Assembly (NCBI GenBank): GCA_010672965.1
Contig: JAAHFN010000073.1
Coordinates: 1-33,631 of the forward strand
Length of the DNA: 33,631 nt
Origin: Oscillatoria sp. SIO1A7
GTDB taxonomy: Bacteria > Cyanobacteriota > Cyanobacteriia > Cyanobacteriales > Laspinemataceae
Direction: 5' to 3'
Made by a program: the position numbers and the translations under genes
Part shown: one piece after another, positions 7,001-14,144 of the stretch
How positions within the stretch are numbered: the first letter of the stretch is position 1
Layout: each line of letters begins with the position of its first letter
Notes under the pieces: model-generated
Database searches by the model: none
Told to the model about the DNA's origin: nothing
What the model saw: the letters and a program-made list of their open reading frames with translations, nothing else

Positions 7001-9396
7001 ATGCCAAGGCTTTTAAACCAGAGGTGTTACATGTGGCTGGAGAATTCATCATACACCGCAAATATCATCTTAAAGAAACTTTGCCACCGATCCAAGAAGA
7101 CCATGCGGCTGCATTAGAAACTGGCAATATGCAATATGTTGGATATTCTGCCAGTCTATTTTGCTTCAATTCTTTTTGGTGCGGTCAGCCCCTTGCTAAT
7201 TTGGAGCAGGAGACTCTTAGCTACTACCAGAAGTTGATGCAATTAAACTTGACAATAGAGAATTACTTTCAAATATATTTTCAAACTATTTTAAAATTGC
7301 GAGAGGTGGCAGATTCTCAGAGTATTTTGTCTGTAAAAGCAATCGATGAAGAGGAGTTACTGTCTTTACTGATATCTGCATCAGACGCCCTTGGATTGCA
7401 TATATTTCATTTAGACAAGTTAATGCTACGCTACCTGTTTGGGGAGATTGATTCAGCTAGAGACGAAGCAGTTGAGGTCAGGCGCTATTTAATGGTTGGT
7501 ATTGGAATGGTAAGCATACCTGCCTTTTATTTTTACGACTCTTTGGCTGCTCTAGCAAAAGGTACAGAATTAGCGCAGAGATACGAGATACTCGAACAGG
7601 TGGAGAACAACCAAGCAGAATTGCAAGAACAATGGGCGCGTCATGCCCCTATGAATCACCAACATAAGGTGGATTTGGTGGAAGCGGAAAAATGCCGATT
7701 TTTAGGACAAAAGGCAGAAGCGATTGAATTTTACAATAAAGCAATTTCTGGCGCTAAGGAAAACGAATATATCCAAGAAGAAGCCCTTGCCAACGAACTA
7801 ACTGCTAAATTTTATCTGGATTGGGGTCAAGAGACTGCAGCCCGCGCTTACATGGTAGAGGCTCGTTATTGCTATTCGCGCTGGGGCGCAACGGCGAAGG
7901 TAAGACACCTTGAGGACAACTATCCGCAATTATTTCGATTGTCGGCCGCTGGAAGTTCGACAAACGATTCCCCCGATCGCTCGAAGACTATCCAATCCAC
8001 TACCTCCAATTCAAACAGCAACCTGGATATCGCAGCTTTGATGAAGGCATCTCAGTCGATCGCTAGTGAAATTGTTTTAAGGCAATTGCTGACTCAATTG
8101 ATTAAGGTTTTGATGGAAAATACCGGCGCTCAATTTGGCCTTTTGATTTTGGAGACGGAGGGGGAGTTACTCATCGAAGCGGAAGCAGGGGCAAACGGCG
8201 AGATAGAGGTGTTGCAGTCCATGCCTCTGGAGTTCGTAAAGCCCGATGGCAGCTTACCTTTACTCTGCTCGGCGATCGTTAACTATGTTGCTCGTACCCA
8301 AGAGAGCGTGGTTCTCAACGATGCCCGCAATGAAGGCAATTTTACTGCTCAATCTTATATCCAAAATTTTCAGGTCAAGTCGATTTTATGCGTGCCTCTG
8401 GTGGAACAAGGTCAGCTCGGGGGTCTAGTCTATATGGAAAATAACCTGACTACAGGGGCTTTTACCCAAGAAAGGGTTGACATAGTGCAATTGTTGTCGG
8501 GACAAGCTGCGATCGCCATTAGCAATGCTCGACTCTATAGCCAACTGCAAGAGAGCGAACGGCAAATTAAAGAATTGTACGATGCTTCCAAGCGTTTCGT
8601 TCCTGCGGAGTTTCTCAGCCTTTTAGATGACAAAAGCATTGTTGATGTGAAGCTGGGCGATCGCGTGGAACGGGAAATGACAGTTTTATTCTCGGACATC
8701 CGCGACTTTACCACCATCTCGGAAAAGATGACTCCGGCGGAAAACTTTGCTTTTATTAACGAGTATCTCGGTTATATGGAACCGCTCATCCAACAGCATG
8801 GGGGGTTTATAGACAAATATATCGGCGATGCGATTATGGCTCTGTTTCCCAATGAGGCGGATGATGCGGTGCAAGGGGCGATCGCCATGCTGCAAGAGTT
8901 GAAAAAATACAATTATTATCGACAAGAAAGGAATCTCAAACCCGTGCGCATCGGCATCGGCTTGCATTCGGGAAGGTTAATGCTAGGCACGGTCGGGGGT
9001 TCGGGTAGGATGGACGGGACGGCGATCGGGGATGCGGTTAACCTCTCCTCCCGAGTCGAGGGCTTGACCAAGACCTATGGAGTTTCCCTGTTAATCACCT
9101 ATAAGACCTGGCACGGCTTAAGTAATCCCTTAGAATACGAGCTAAGATTTATTGACAAGGTTAAAGCCAAAGGAAAATCTGAAGCAGTAGGTTTGTTTGA
9201 AGTCTTTGCCGCCGACCCGCCAGAACTGCGAGAAGCCAAAATCGCCACGAAAACGAAGTTTGAAGAAGCAGTTCTGCTCTATCACAGTCATTCCTTTGAA
9301 GCCGCCGCAAGTTTATTTGAAGAATGCCTGTCACATTATGAGGGCGATCGGGCTGCCCGGATTTATCGCGATCGCTGCCAGGGTCAATTTCATTAA
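4048..9396 (+). CDS. Ser/Thr kinase - AAA ATPase - GAF - adenylate cyclase multidomain protein
   Basis: 1782 residues. Residues 1-285 are a eukaryotic-type Ser/Thr kinase: catalytic loop HKDINPANIL with Asp129, DFG at 148-150, and the SPEQTGRMN segment typical of this cyanobacterial subfamily; the glycine loop is poor in Gly. A STAND/AAA-type ATPase follows: Walker A GYSGIGKSS (Lys348), Walker B LFIDDLQWAD (Asp472-473). A long helical TPR-like middle (about 700-1310) leads to a GAF domain (about 1332-1515) and a class III nucleotide cyclase domain (about 1540-1715): metal-binding Asp1550 and Asp1594, Lys1590, Asp1662, and transition-state Asn1665 and Arg1669 are all present, so the cyclase should be active and is probably adenylate-specific. 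A C-terminal helical tail ends the protein. An in-frame triplicated repeat interrupts the kinase domain. Cytosolic; no membrane segment. Ligand and targets are unknown. Confidence 0.92.
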   Translation: MAVLVGYEDLIQIHDSDNSQVYRARRISDNKPVILKFLNREYPTSEQIRRYKQEYYLTSQLESPGIVKAYGLREWQRSFAIVLEDFGAMSLKQWLKERSVLSLPEFLFLAIAITESLGQIHAHNIIHKDINPANILLNPETKELKIIDFGISSQLSRENPTLKNPNVLEGTLAYVSPEQTGRMNRSLDYRTDFYSLGVTFYELLTGQLPFTAEDALELVHCHIAKMPTLAVSFQQSAFSSQLSDNSQKIPQVLADIVMKLMAKNAEERYQSAEGLQADLEECRRQLEAIGKISSFPLGKGDISDRFQIPQKLYGREGEIASLLEAFERVAETGKVELMLVAGYSGIGKSSLVQELYKPITARRGYFIVGKFDQFQRNIPYSAIVAAFGGLVGQLLGETEAGLQVWREKILKALGNNGQVIIDVIPEVELIIGKQPSVPELGANEAQNRFNLVFGNFIDVFCDKEHPLTLFIDDLQWADLGTLQLLERLLLEGQTEYLLLLGAYRDNEVSAGHPLAMSLARLRQNKGEAIAQVTLNPLPLDRIAALIGDTLQQNPQAADLARLVLQKTGGNPFFVNEFLQALYEEDLLQFDRQARSWQWDMGAIAARDFTDNVVELMVKKLQKLPPSSQETLSIAACWGAEFDLEILSWVGEKSPRETFELIKIALDSGFILPLSELDENLLIQSYKFGHDRIQQAAYALIPGDKKESLHYRIGRILLQNLPPEAREERIFELVGQLNYGTALISDRQERDELAALNLTACRKAKEATAYQAGREYASTGLSWLGENAWARQYEMTLALQETSTELAAACADFEAMEGFAETVIEKAGSLLEKIYVYRIVIVSNISRGQPKEAIAIARSLLQDLGIDLATTPTENDIQEAIAEIEDLIGDRDIENLARLPIMTDGKQIAILQIINSMIQAAYISGSSLLYFLLVAWSVKISIQYGNTSVSASAYSHYSMITCNRLQNVDRGVRFASLALQLVSQLDAKAFKPEVLHVAGEFIIHRKYHLKETLPPIQEDHAAALETGNMQYVGYSASLFCFNSFWCGQPLANLEQETLSYYQKLMQLNLTIENYFQIYFQTILKLREVADSQSILSVKAIDEEELLSLLISASDALGLHIFHLDKLMLRYLFGEIDSARDEAVEVRRYLMVGIGMVSIPAFYFYDSLAALAKGTELAQRYEILEQVENNQAELQEQWARHAPMNHQHKVDLVEAEKCRFLGQKAEAIEFYNKAISGAKENEYIQEEALANELTAKFYLDWGQETAARAYMVEARYCYSRWGATAKVRHLEDNYPQLFRLSAAGSSTNDSPDRSKTIQSTTSNSNSNLDIAALMKASQSIASEIVLRQLLTQLIKVLMENTGAQFGLLILETEGELLIEAEAGANGEIEVLQSMPLEFVKPDGSLPLLCSAIVNYVARTQESVVLNDARNEGNFTAQSYIQNFQVKSILCVPLVEQGQLGGLVYMENNLTTGAFTQERVDIVQLLSGQAAIAISNARLYSQLQESERQIKELYDASKRFVPAEFLSLLDDKSIVDVKLGDRVEREMTVLFSDIRDFTTISEKMTPAENFAFINEYLGYMEPLIQQHGGFIDKYIGDAIMALFPNEADDAVQGAIAMLQELKKYNYYRQERNLKPVRIGIGLHSGRLMLGTVGGSGRMDGTAIGDAVNLSSRVEGLTKTYGVSLLITYKTWHGLSNPLEYELRFIDKVKAKGKSEAVGLFEVFAADPPELREAKIATKTKFEEAVLLYHSHSFEAAASLFEECLSHYEGDRAARIYRDRCQGQFH
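4734..4775 (+). repeat. Three 14-bp tandem repeats inside the kinase domain
   Basis: The unit AGCAGTCAGCTTTC occurs three times without interruption and adds 14 residues in frame (around kinase residues 229-243, AVSFQQSAFSSQLS). The same unit is found outside genes at about 20062-20088 and, as the reverse complement, near 2443 and 3868, so an intergenic repeat has invaded a coding region. Confidence 0.85.
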
Positions 9397-9411
9397 AGAA
9401 CTAAGTCTTGA

Positions 9412-9657
9412 GGCAGATATCGAAAATGGCACTCGGGTACTTATGTGGAAGACGGCAAGACCTACAGAGTTACGGGCCTGGTAGATCCAATTCAAGGAAA
9501 TCTGCCAGAACTGGTACAGCAGGGTCATGGGTTAACCACGTCTTCTCAAGATAATGATGGAAAAGTCCTAGTGCCCCTGCGCGGAATTCAAAATTCAAAA
9601 TTCAAAATTTTTAAATTGCGTTTGTACCCTGGCTTTGGGCTTGCGCATTTGATGTAG
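9412..9657 (+). pseudogene. Possible gene remnant, unrecognised
   Basis: One frame reads WHSGTYVEDGKTYRVTGL and continues through GNLPELVQQGHGLTT to VLVPLR near 9590, then runs into a low-complexity AAAATTC repeat. The composition and its D-G-K-T-Y-R-V pattern look protein-like, but the frame has no upstream start and begins right after the cyclase gene. It may be the tail of a lost gene. I cannot name the family. Confidence 0.3.
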
Positions 9658-9855
9658 CGACAGCGAAACGCCCCTACAAAGGCCCAACTTCTAAGTTGGT
9701 ATAGCTTATCTTTCCCAGATTTTCTGGACAAGCCTGGATGCGATGGCGAGAGATAAAATTTGGAAGTGCATGAAAGCCATACAAGGCATGGGATAGAGGC
9801 ATTATGCGCAGGAATAGATGGAGGATTGGATTGGGGGGAAAGGTCGAAAAAATAA
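9658..9855. other. Spacer before the first cassette gene
   Basis: No gene. A perfect small palindrome CCAACTT-CT-AAGTTGG lies at 9684-9699. The part CATACAAGGCATGGG near 9778 loosely resembles the CATACAAGCCATGTATGGC element that precedes the cassette genes at 11357 and 17339. Confidence 0.4.
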
Positions 9856-9880
9856 TCACAGATGTGGGTTGGCGATCGTC
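9856..9880 (+). promoter_or_regulatory. Shared 25-nt upstream motif, copy A
   Basis: Fits TCACA-N3-G-N3-G-N-TGGCGATCGTC without gaps. The same motif precedes three other island genes (11294, 15487, 17208). It lies 67 bases before the ATG at 9948, behind an A-rich stretch. Promoter, operator or leader function is inferred from its position only. Confidence 0.7.
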
Positions 9881-9947
9881 ATATGAATAGAAGAGAGGGT
9901 GGAAGAAGAAGAAATAAGACATGGGAAATGAAATAGGAGTTAGAGGT

Positions 9948-10628
9948 ATGAAAGACATACTAATGAGGGCAATTGCAGTACTGGTCACAATCGGATGTAT
10001 TCTGACAATTAATACCGGAAACGCGGTTGCGGTGGATAACTGTGATTGGGTCGCAGAAGGTGAGGCGAATAATTATGTCCTAACACAGGAAGGTTACGAT
10101 GCTGCGATCCAGTGCATGAGGAACGCGAGGGCAAATGCAGGGATTGAGGGTAATCCGGAGTGGAGTGTAAGGATATTGGAAGGCGCTCAGGAAAAGAATG
10201 TAATAAAGTTCAAACCGAAAAGCAACTACGAAGTGACCAAGATTAACGAGACTGCTCTGAACAATTACAATTATGAGGGAACATTCGAGACAGTGTTTGC
10301 GGAGTGGTTGAAGGCGACAGTGAAGTCCACAGACAATAAAAAAAATAAGAAGTATCAGAGCCTAATAGCCATCTTCGCTGAGGCGGCGAGGAGCGAAGTA
10401 GTGCGTGAGCGAGTGGCCAATGCGATAACTGCCGGTACGGGATTTAAGCCCGGGGATTTGTTGTGGTTGTATCAAAACTATAGTGCAACATGTAAAAGAA
10501 TTGGATATGAGAATTTACAGCAATGTCCGGTGCTCCAGGGTGAGAATTATGTGACCTATGCCGAGGGGGTGTTTGGGGCAGGTTCCCAAAAAGTCCAGGA
10601 CTTACAGCACCTGTTGGCGGCTAATTAG
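9948..10628 (+). CDS. Secreted ribosome-inactivating-protein-like toxin candidate
   Basis: 226 residues from the ATG at 9948, which follows AGGAG by 8 bases; the in-frame ATG at 9921 is less well placed. Residues 1-28 form a clear Sec signal peptide (hydrophobic AIAVLVTIGCILTI, then NAVA). The segment SLIAIFAEAARSEVVRERV matches the catalytic helix of ricin/Shiga-type rRNA N-glycosidases: Glu145 and Arg148 take the places of ricin Glu177 and Arg180. Tyr94 in KSNYEVTKI resembles the region of ricin Tyr123, and LLWLYQNYSATCKRIG (171-186) resembles the ricin LENSWGRLSTAIQ segment, with Tyr for Trp. Enzymes of this family remove one adenine from the sarcin-ricin loop of large-subunit rRNA. The N-terminal part is shorter than in ricin. 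The gene at 17339 shares the motif. Family assignment is by eye and not confirmed. Confidence 0.6.
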   Translation: MKDILMRAIAVLVTIGCILTINTGNAVAVDNCDWVAEGEANNYVLTQEGYDAAIQCMRNARANAGIEGNPEWSVRILEGAQEKNVIKFKPKSNYEVTKINETALNNYNYEGTFETVFAEWLKATVKSTDNKKNKKYQSLIAIFAEAARSEVVRERVANAITAGTGFKPGDLLWLYQNYSATCKRIGYENLQQCPVLQGENYVTYAEGVFGAGSQKVQDLQHLLAAN

Positions 10629-10687
10629 GGAGAGTGATGGGGACAGAGATGGCGGGTGATCTGGTGTGAAGTGCGGAGGGGAAAGGA

Positions 10688-10709
10688 GGACGTCGCTGTG
10701 ACGACGTTT
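10688..10709. terminator. Short hairpin after the 9948 gene
   Basis: ACGTCG and CGACGT pair across a 6-base loop about 60 bases past the stop. It has no strong T tract, so it is only a possible terminator. Confidence 0.35.
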
Positions 10710-10787
10710 ATTGGAGGAGGACAGGCCCGATCCGGGTAGCCATTACAAGGGATGGGAGTAGAACGTCTAAGGATCTTTGTTTTCCGT

Positions 10788-11147
10788 CCTCCCCAACTCT
10801 TTCCACAAGATTCACTCCCGTCTTTACCCACCGCAACCAATGGCGAAGATAGGCAGCAATACGAACCGGACTCGCATTTTGCTCGGTATTGCCGCTGCAC
10901 TTTCTCCAGCATTCTCGCCACGGTTTTTGCCGCCACTGCCACCCCCTGGGGCAAAAACCAATAACCCATAAAATAGAATCCCTTATCGACGCGCCCGATA
11001 ACAGTCTTATCAGGCGCTTTTCTACTTTGAGGGAGGCCATCACCTGTTTGGTGGCCACGATCGCCCGCCTTTCCACCGAGTTGGGGCGAGAATCACCCAA
11101 TCGTCCATAAAGCGGGCATAAAAACAACCCAGTTCAGCCATGCGATC
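10788..11147 (-). pseudogene. Reverse transcriptase 3' fragment, copy 1
   Basis: Read on the minus strand from 11147, the frames give DRMAELGCFYARFMDDWVIL, which is the reverse-transcriptase palm motif with the F-M-D-D version of YxDD, then APTRW. A shift leads to RRAIVATKQVMASLKVEK, a second shift to MGYWFLPQGVAVAAKTVARM, and a third to RIAAYLRHWLRWV, the usual thumb and C-terminus of retron-like or unclassified bacterial reverse transcriptases. It is therefore a broken 3' half without a start. It is about 95% identical by eye to copy 2 (12172-12530), and the same frame breaks occur in both. Its upstream end stops exactly where the leader of the next gene begins. Confidence 0.8.
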
Positions 11148-11293
11148 CCATGCATGGCAAGAACTCAATACCGAATTTAAACTAAAGGATAGGTTAATAT
11201 TTGCAGAGCATACAAGCCAGTCCAGGCTAGGTTTTGAGCCCATTCTGTAGGATTTTATTCCGGGATAATTGCGGCTGTTAGTAGCAAAATAAA
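11148..11293 (+). promoter_or_regulatory. Extended leader of the 11357 gene
   Basis: From about 11209 to 11293 this aligns with 17121-17207: GCATACAAGCCA, GGTTTTGAG, then GCGGCTGTTAGT and an A-rich run. The two unrelated genes downstream therefore share a leader of about 110 bases, more than the 25-nt motif. A related CATGCATGGCAAG stands at the junction with the reverse transcriptase fragment (11149). Confidence 0.65.
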
Positions 11294-11318
11294 TCACAAG
11301 AGGGAGTTGGCGATCGTC
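11294..11318 (+). promoter_or_regulatory. Shared 25-nt upstream motif, copy B
   Basis: Second copy of TCACA-N3-G-N3-G-N-TGGCGATCGTC, 38 bases before the ATG at 11357. Confidence 0.7.
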
Positions 11319-11356
11319 ATATTAGTAGAGAGGAAAAGTTGAATGGAGGTATGAAG

Positions 11357-12022
11357 ATGAGTAATGGTACCGATCCACTAAAACAAATAACATTTGAGAA
11401 CTACTCGAATCCTATATGTGGTGTTGTGAGTGCGATGTCATATTGGTTCGAAGCGTTGCCTGTTAATGATCGGGCGGCTTGGGTAAACAAAGACCTCAAG
11501 AAAGGAGAGCGTAGTAAATTACCGTGGTGGTGGTTCGAACATTACCTTAGTGTGATGGAGGAACTGAAGAAGCAGAAACGTGGGAAGCAGGTAGAGGATC
11601 GGGTAAAGTCAATCGAGACGTTCACGAGGTCGTTCGGGGGGGAATGGACTAATTGGAAATGGGATGGTTTTGTGACGGAAATTCGAGATTGCTCCGACGT
11701 GCCGGAACCTATCCGGGATGGTGCCGGTCTAGCGCTCCCCCCGATGGAAGTTATAGAGGTGCTAAGGTTAGTCACAGGGAAGGGGCAGGTGCAGTTGATC
11801 GAAGGTGAATGTAACAGCGCAGGTGTTGTGGGACTGGCGCAAAAATCTCGGAAAGAGAAGGAGTTGTACGACGGTTTAGCGCACTATATATACCGACAGG
11901 AGGATGGGACAATATACAGTTGGGGAAACAAGTACAAAAACCTTGAGGAGTTAAACGAGGCTCAGGGAAACAAGGGGGACGATGTGTTGTATGAGCTGTT
12001 CACGATAGTGGTGAAGAAATAA
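11357..12022 (+). CDS. Unknown protein, possible Cys-His peptidase-like
   Basis: 221 residues from the ATG at 11357, which lies 7 bases after GGAGG (11345-11349); upstream in-frame TTG 11339 and ATG 11351 are too close to or before that site. I do not recognise the family. An early NPICGVVSAM (Cys21) and a late GLAHYIYRQEDGTIYSWG (His176, Asp183, Asn191) recall the Cys...His-Asp layout of papain-like toxin or peptidase domains, where a beta hairpin with D-G follows the His. The middle is rich in Trp (PWWWFEHYL, EWTNWKWDGF) and charged residues. No signal peptide or membrane segment. It follows the same upstream motif as the two ribosome-inactivating-like genes, and a reverse transcriptase fragment lies convergent 150 bases downstream. 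It could be a further effector of the same set; this is inference. Confidence 0.55.
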   Translation: MSNGTDPLKQITFENYSNPICGVVSAMSYWFEALPVNDRAAWVNKDLKKGERSKLPWWWFEHYLSVMEELKKQKRGKQVEDRVKSIETFTRSFGGEWTNWKWDGFVTEIRDCSDVPEPIRDGAGLALPPMEVIEVLRLVTGKGQVQLIEGECNSAGVVGLAQKSRKEKELYDGLAHYIYRQEDGTIYSWGNKYKNLEELNEAQGNKGDDVLYELFTIVVKK

Positions 12023-12171
12023 GGTATGGGTAGGGATTGTGTACAGTTTTAAAGGTTGATGAAGTAGGAGGTACAACGCAGATCTACAATTGGCGGCACC
12101 AGCACCAAAGTCTCACCATAAGCGAGAGGCTTGAGGAGGGAGTTGTAGGGAAAACGACCGAATATCAACAT
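12023..12171. other. Spacer after the 11357 gene
   Basis: No gene seen. An isolated AGGAGGT at 12066 is not followed by a plausible start codon. Confidence 0.4.
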
Positions 12172-12590
12172 TCTCCCCAACTCCCCCCACCAGATTCACT
12201 CCCGTCATAACCCACCGCAACCAATTGCGAAGATAGGCAGCAATGCGAACAGGACTCGCATTTTGCTCGGTATTGCCGCTGCACTTTCTCCACCATTCTC
12301 GCCACGGTTTTTGCCGCCACTGCCACCCCCTGCGGCAAAAACCAATAACCCATAAAATAGAATCCCTTATCGACGCGCCCGATAACAGTCTTATCAGGCG
12401 CTTTTCTACTTTGAGGGAGGCCATCACCTGGTTGGTAGCCACGATCGCCCGCCTTTCCACCGGGTTGGGGCGAGAATCACCCAATCGTCCATAAAGCGGG
12501 CATAAAAACAACCCAGTTCGGCCATGCGATCGTCCAGGGGTTTCAAATAAAGCGCCCCCATCAGGGGAGGCGCGATCGATTGTATCGTCG
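12172..12590 (-). pseudogene. Reverse transcriptase 3' fragment, copy 2
   Basis: Same fragment as copy 1 but about 60 bases longer at its upstream end, where it reads PPLMGALYLKPLDDRMAELG before CFYARFMDDWVIL. That is the standard order of palm motifs before and at the catalytic Asp pair. After APTRWK the frame shifts into RRAIVATNQVMASLKVEK, then PDKTVIGRVDKGFYFMGYWF, then RIAAYLRNWLRWVMTGVN. The shared frame breaks mean the fragment had already decayed before it was duplicated. The 5' two thirds of the gene are absent. The class (retron-type, group II-like or other) cannot be told from this part. Confidence 0.82.
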
Positions 12591-12817
12591 GAGGCAATTA
12601 ATGCTATGGTATCCATAAAGATCCTCCTGTTCGGAAGAAGGAGCATTGGGAGTTACCCCAGGTTGTCGCCCGGAACGAGCCGCCCCAGTCCCACTCGCGG
12701 TATTGGCGGGATGCCTCAGAGCAAGTAGGGGAGGAGGAGCAAATGCTCGCCCCTTACCAATCACTCCGGGAGGGGGCGGGGCACGGCCATTAAAAGATAT
12801 AGCTAAGATTTGACATA
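12591..12817. other. Spacer between reverse transcriptase remnant and MITE cluster
   Basis: No gene recognised. A minus-strand frame across 12561-12956 runs through two repeats and reads as compositional noise. Confidence 0.5.
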
Positions 12818-12956
12818 TATAGCGTTTCTCAAATAAGTCTAACGAACGAAACGTAGGGGGCGACAGCATCCCCAAAACAATCTCGGTGCCCCGATCGCTA
12901 ACTTCCGTTCTGGGCGAAGCATCCCAGAACGCCACACTACACTTTGAGAAACGCAT
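12818..12956. mobile_element. MITE-like element, family 1 (reverse orientation)
   Basis: Begins TATAGCGTTTCTCAAATAAG and ends TTTGAGAAACGCATA, with the CGTAGGGGGCGACAGCAT body seen in the other copies, in the opposite direction to the 3428 copy. Non-coding. Confidence 0.75.
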
Positions 12957-13008
12957 AATTTACGCATCAACCATCGCTACCGGGTTGGGGCGATCGCTTC
13001 CCTGACCA

Positions 13009-13132
13009 TTGATGTGAGGTGTCACCGGCGTTGCATCCCAGAACGGAAGTTCCCGATCGGAGCGCTGAGGTATGTGCAGGGATGCTCTCGCCCCTACACT
13101 TCTAATTTACACTTATTTGAGAAACGCTATAT
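13009..13132. mobile_element. MITE-like element, family 1, left end missing
   Basis: Starts inside the element at TTGATGTGAGGTGTCACC and ends TTTGAGAAACGCTATA. It is nearly identical to the complete copy that follows at 13163 (same GGCGTTGCATCCCAGAACG body). Confidence 0.75.
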
Positions 13133-13162
13133 TTTTTCCATTGCTGATGCCTTAATATCTAA

Positions 13163-13304
13163 TATAGCGGTTCTCGCGCTTGATGTGAGGTGTCACCGGC
13201 GTTGCATCCCAGAACGGGAGTTACCGATCGGAGCGCTGAGGTATGTGCAGGAATGCTCTCGCCCCTACGTTCCTTTATATTACACTTATTTGAGAAACGC
13301 TATA
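13163..13304. mobile_element. MITE-like element, family 1
   Basis: 142 bases with both ends intact (TATAGCGGTTCTCG and TTTGAGAAACGCTATA). Its right end is 42 bases from the start of the gene at 13346, so it may carry part of that gene's promoter region. Confidence 0.78.
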
Positions 13305-13345
13305 TATAACTGTAATTAATCAGAAAAATCAATAACGAGGTACGC

Positions 13346-13960
13346 ATGGCAAAACCACTGGTTTTAACATATGAGGGGAAGGAGATCCCGTTTGCACTGG
13401 CAAAAGTGGATCGAAGCAAATTATATGGTTCGGTCGATATCGAAACTCTTGATGAGGATGGGAATATTTGTGAAATGGCCGTCTTAGCCGGAGATGGAAA
13501 AACATTGATCGGCAAAGGAGGCACTGCTTTGGCTTATATTTCAGAAAACGGGGAATGGTGCGACAAATCAAACCTCAAACCCGTGGATTTCGACGGCAAG
13601 GAAATAAAGCCGGTTCAATCGAGTTTCAATCAGCCGAATCCATTGGAACGAAAGGTTACTATAGATGAATTCCTGAATTTCAATATTCGTTCCTCTTATC
13701 TGCTCAATTGCGAAACGGAATTAGAGCCAAATTTACTGGAGGAACTCGGAGACGGCGCTATTTATGCCTTTCCATTCAGCTATCGTGGCGGACTGGAAGC
13801 GGATACGGCATTTCTATTGAAAGGTACGGACGATACTATTTGGATGCTCGTAGGAAAGGAAACCGAGATTAGTTTTATAGGATACGAGCAAACCGCTGCC
13901 GTGGAAGACGCGGAGGAGGAAATCGAAGAAGACGATATGATGGACTTTGGCATGATGTAA
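13346..13960 (+). CDS. Unknown acidic protein
   Basis: 204 residues; the ATG follows a GAGG by 6 bases. I do not recognise the family. The N-terminal half alternates strands and turns (LVLTYEGKEIPFALAKVDRS, then VDIETLDEDGNI and AVLAGDGKTLIGKGG), suggesting a beta-rich fold. A Pro- and Asn-rich linker near residue 100 leads to a second part with FPFSYRGGLEADTAFLLKG, and the last 22 residues are very acidic (EDAEEEIEEDDMMDFGMM). No signal peptide or membrane segment. A similar clean codon pattern and spacing suggest it forms a unit with the next gene (14145), and perhaps functionally with the ligase-like gene at 18580; that link is only positional. Confidence 0.75.
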   Translation: MAKPLVLTYEGKEIPFALAKVDRSKLYGSVDIETLDEDGNICEMAVLAGDGKTLIGKGGTALAYISENGEWCDKSNLKPVDFDGKEIKPVQSSFNQPNPLERKVTIDEFLNFNIRSSYLLNCETELEPNLLEELGDGAIYAFPFSYRGGLEADTAFLLKGTDDTIWMLVGKETEISFIGYEQTAAVEDAEEEIEEDDMMDFGMM

Positions 13961-13979
13961 AATTTATTTGCAAATGGAA

Positions 13980-14115
13980 GATACCCCCAACCCCCCTGAA
14001 AAAGGGGGGCTAATCGGATTTTGGCATATAATTATGGAAAATCCCCCCAACGCCCCTTAAAAAAGAGGGATATCCGGTTATAGTCCCCCTTTTTCAGGGG
14101 TATTTAGGGGGATCG
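13980..14115. repeat. CCCCC/GGGGG inverted-repeat spacer
   Basis: ATCCCCCCAA (14041) can pair with TTAGGGGGAT (14104-14113), and inner CCCCTTAAAAAAGAGGG with CCCCCTTTTTCAGGGG. A related half unit is at 13983-14010. This is a common style of cyanobacterial intergenic palindrome and could attenuate transcription between the two genes. Confidence 0.65.
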
Positions 14116-14144
14116 GATGTTTAATCATTATAAGGAATGCGATC

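Noticed and set aside
9856-9880. CRP-type site (TGTGA-N6-TCACA) in the shared leaders
   Set aside because: Only the TCACA half is conserved; no TGTGA half stands at the right distance in all four copies.
10788-12590. Diversity-generating retroelement or retron
   Set aside because: Only the 3' half of a frameshifted reverse transcriptase is present; no template/variable repeat pair or msr/msd-like RNA was seen.
12561-12956. Minus-strand 131-residue frame
   Set aside because: It runs through a reverse transcriptase remnant and a complete MITE copy; Pro- and Arg-rich noise.
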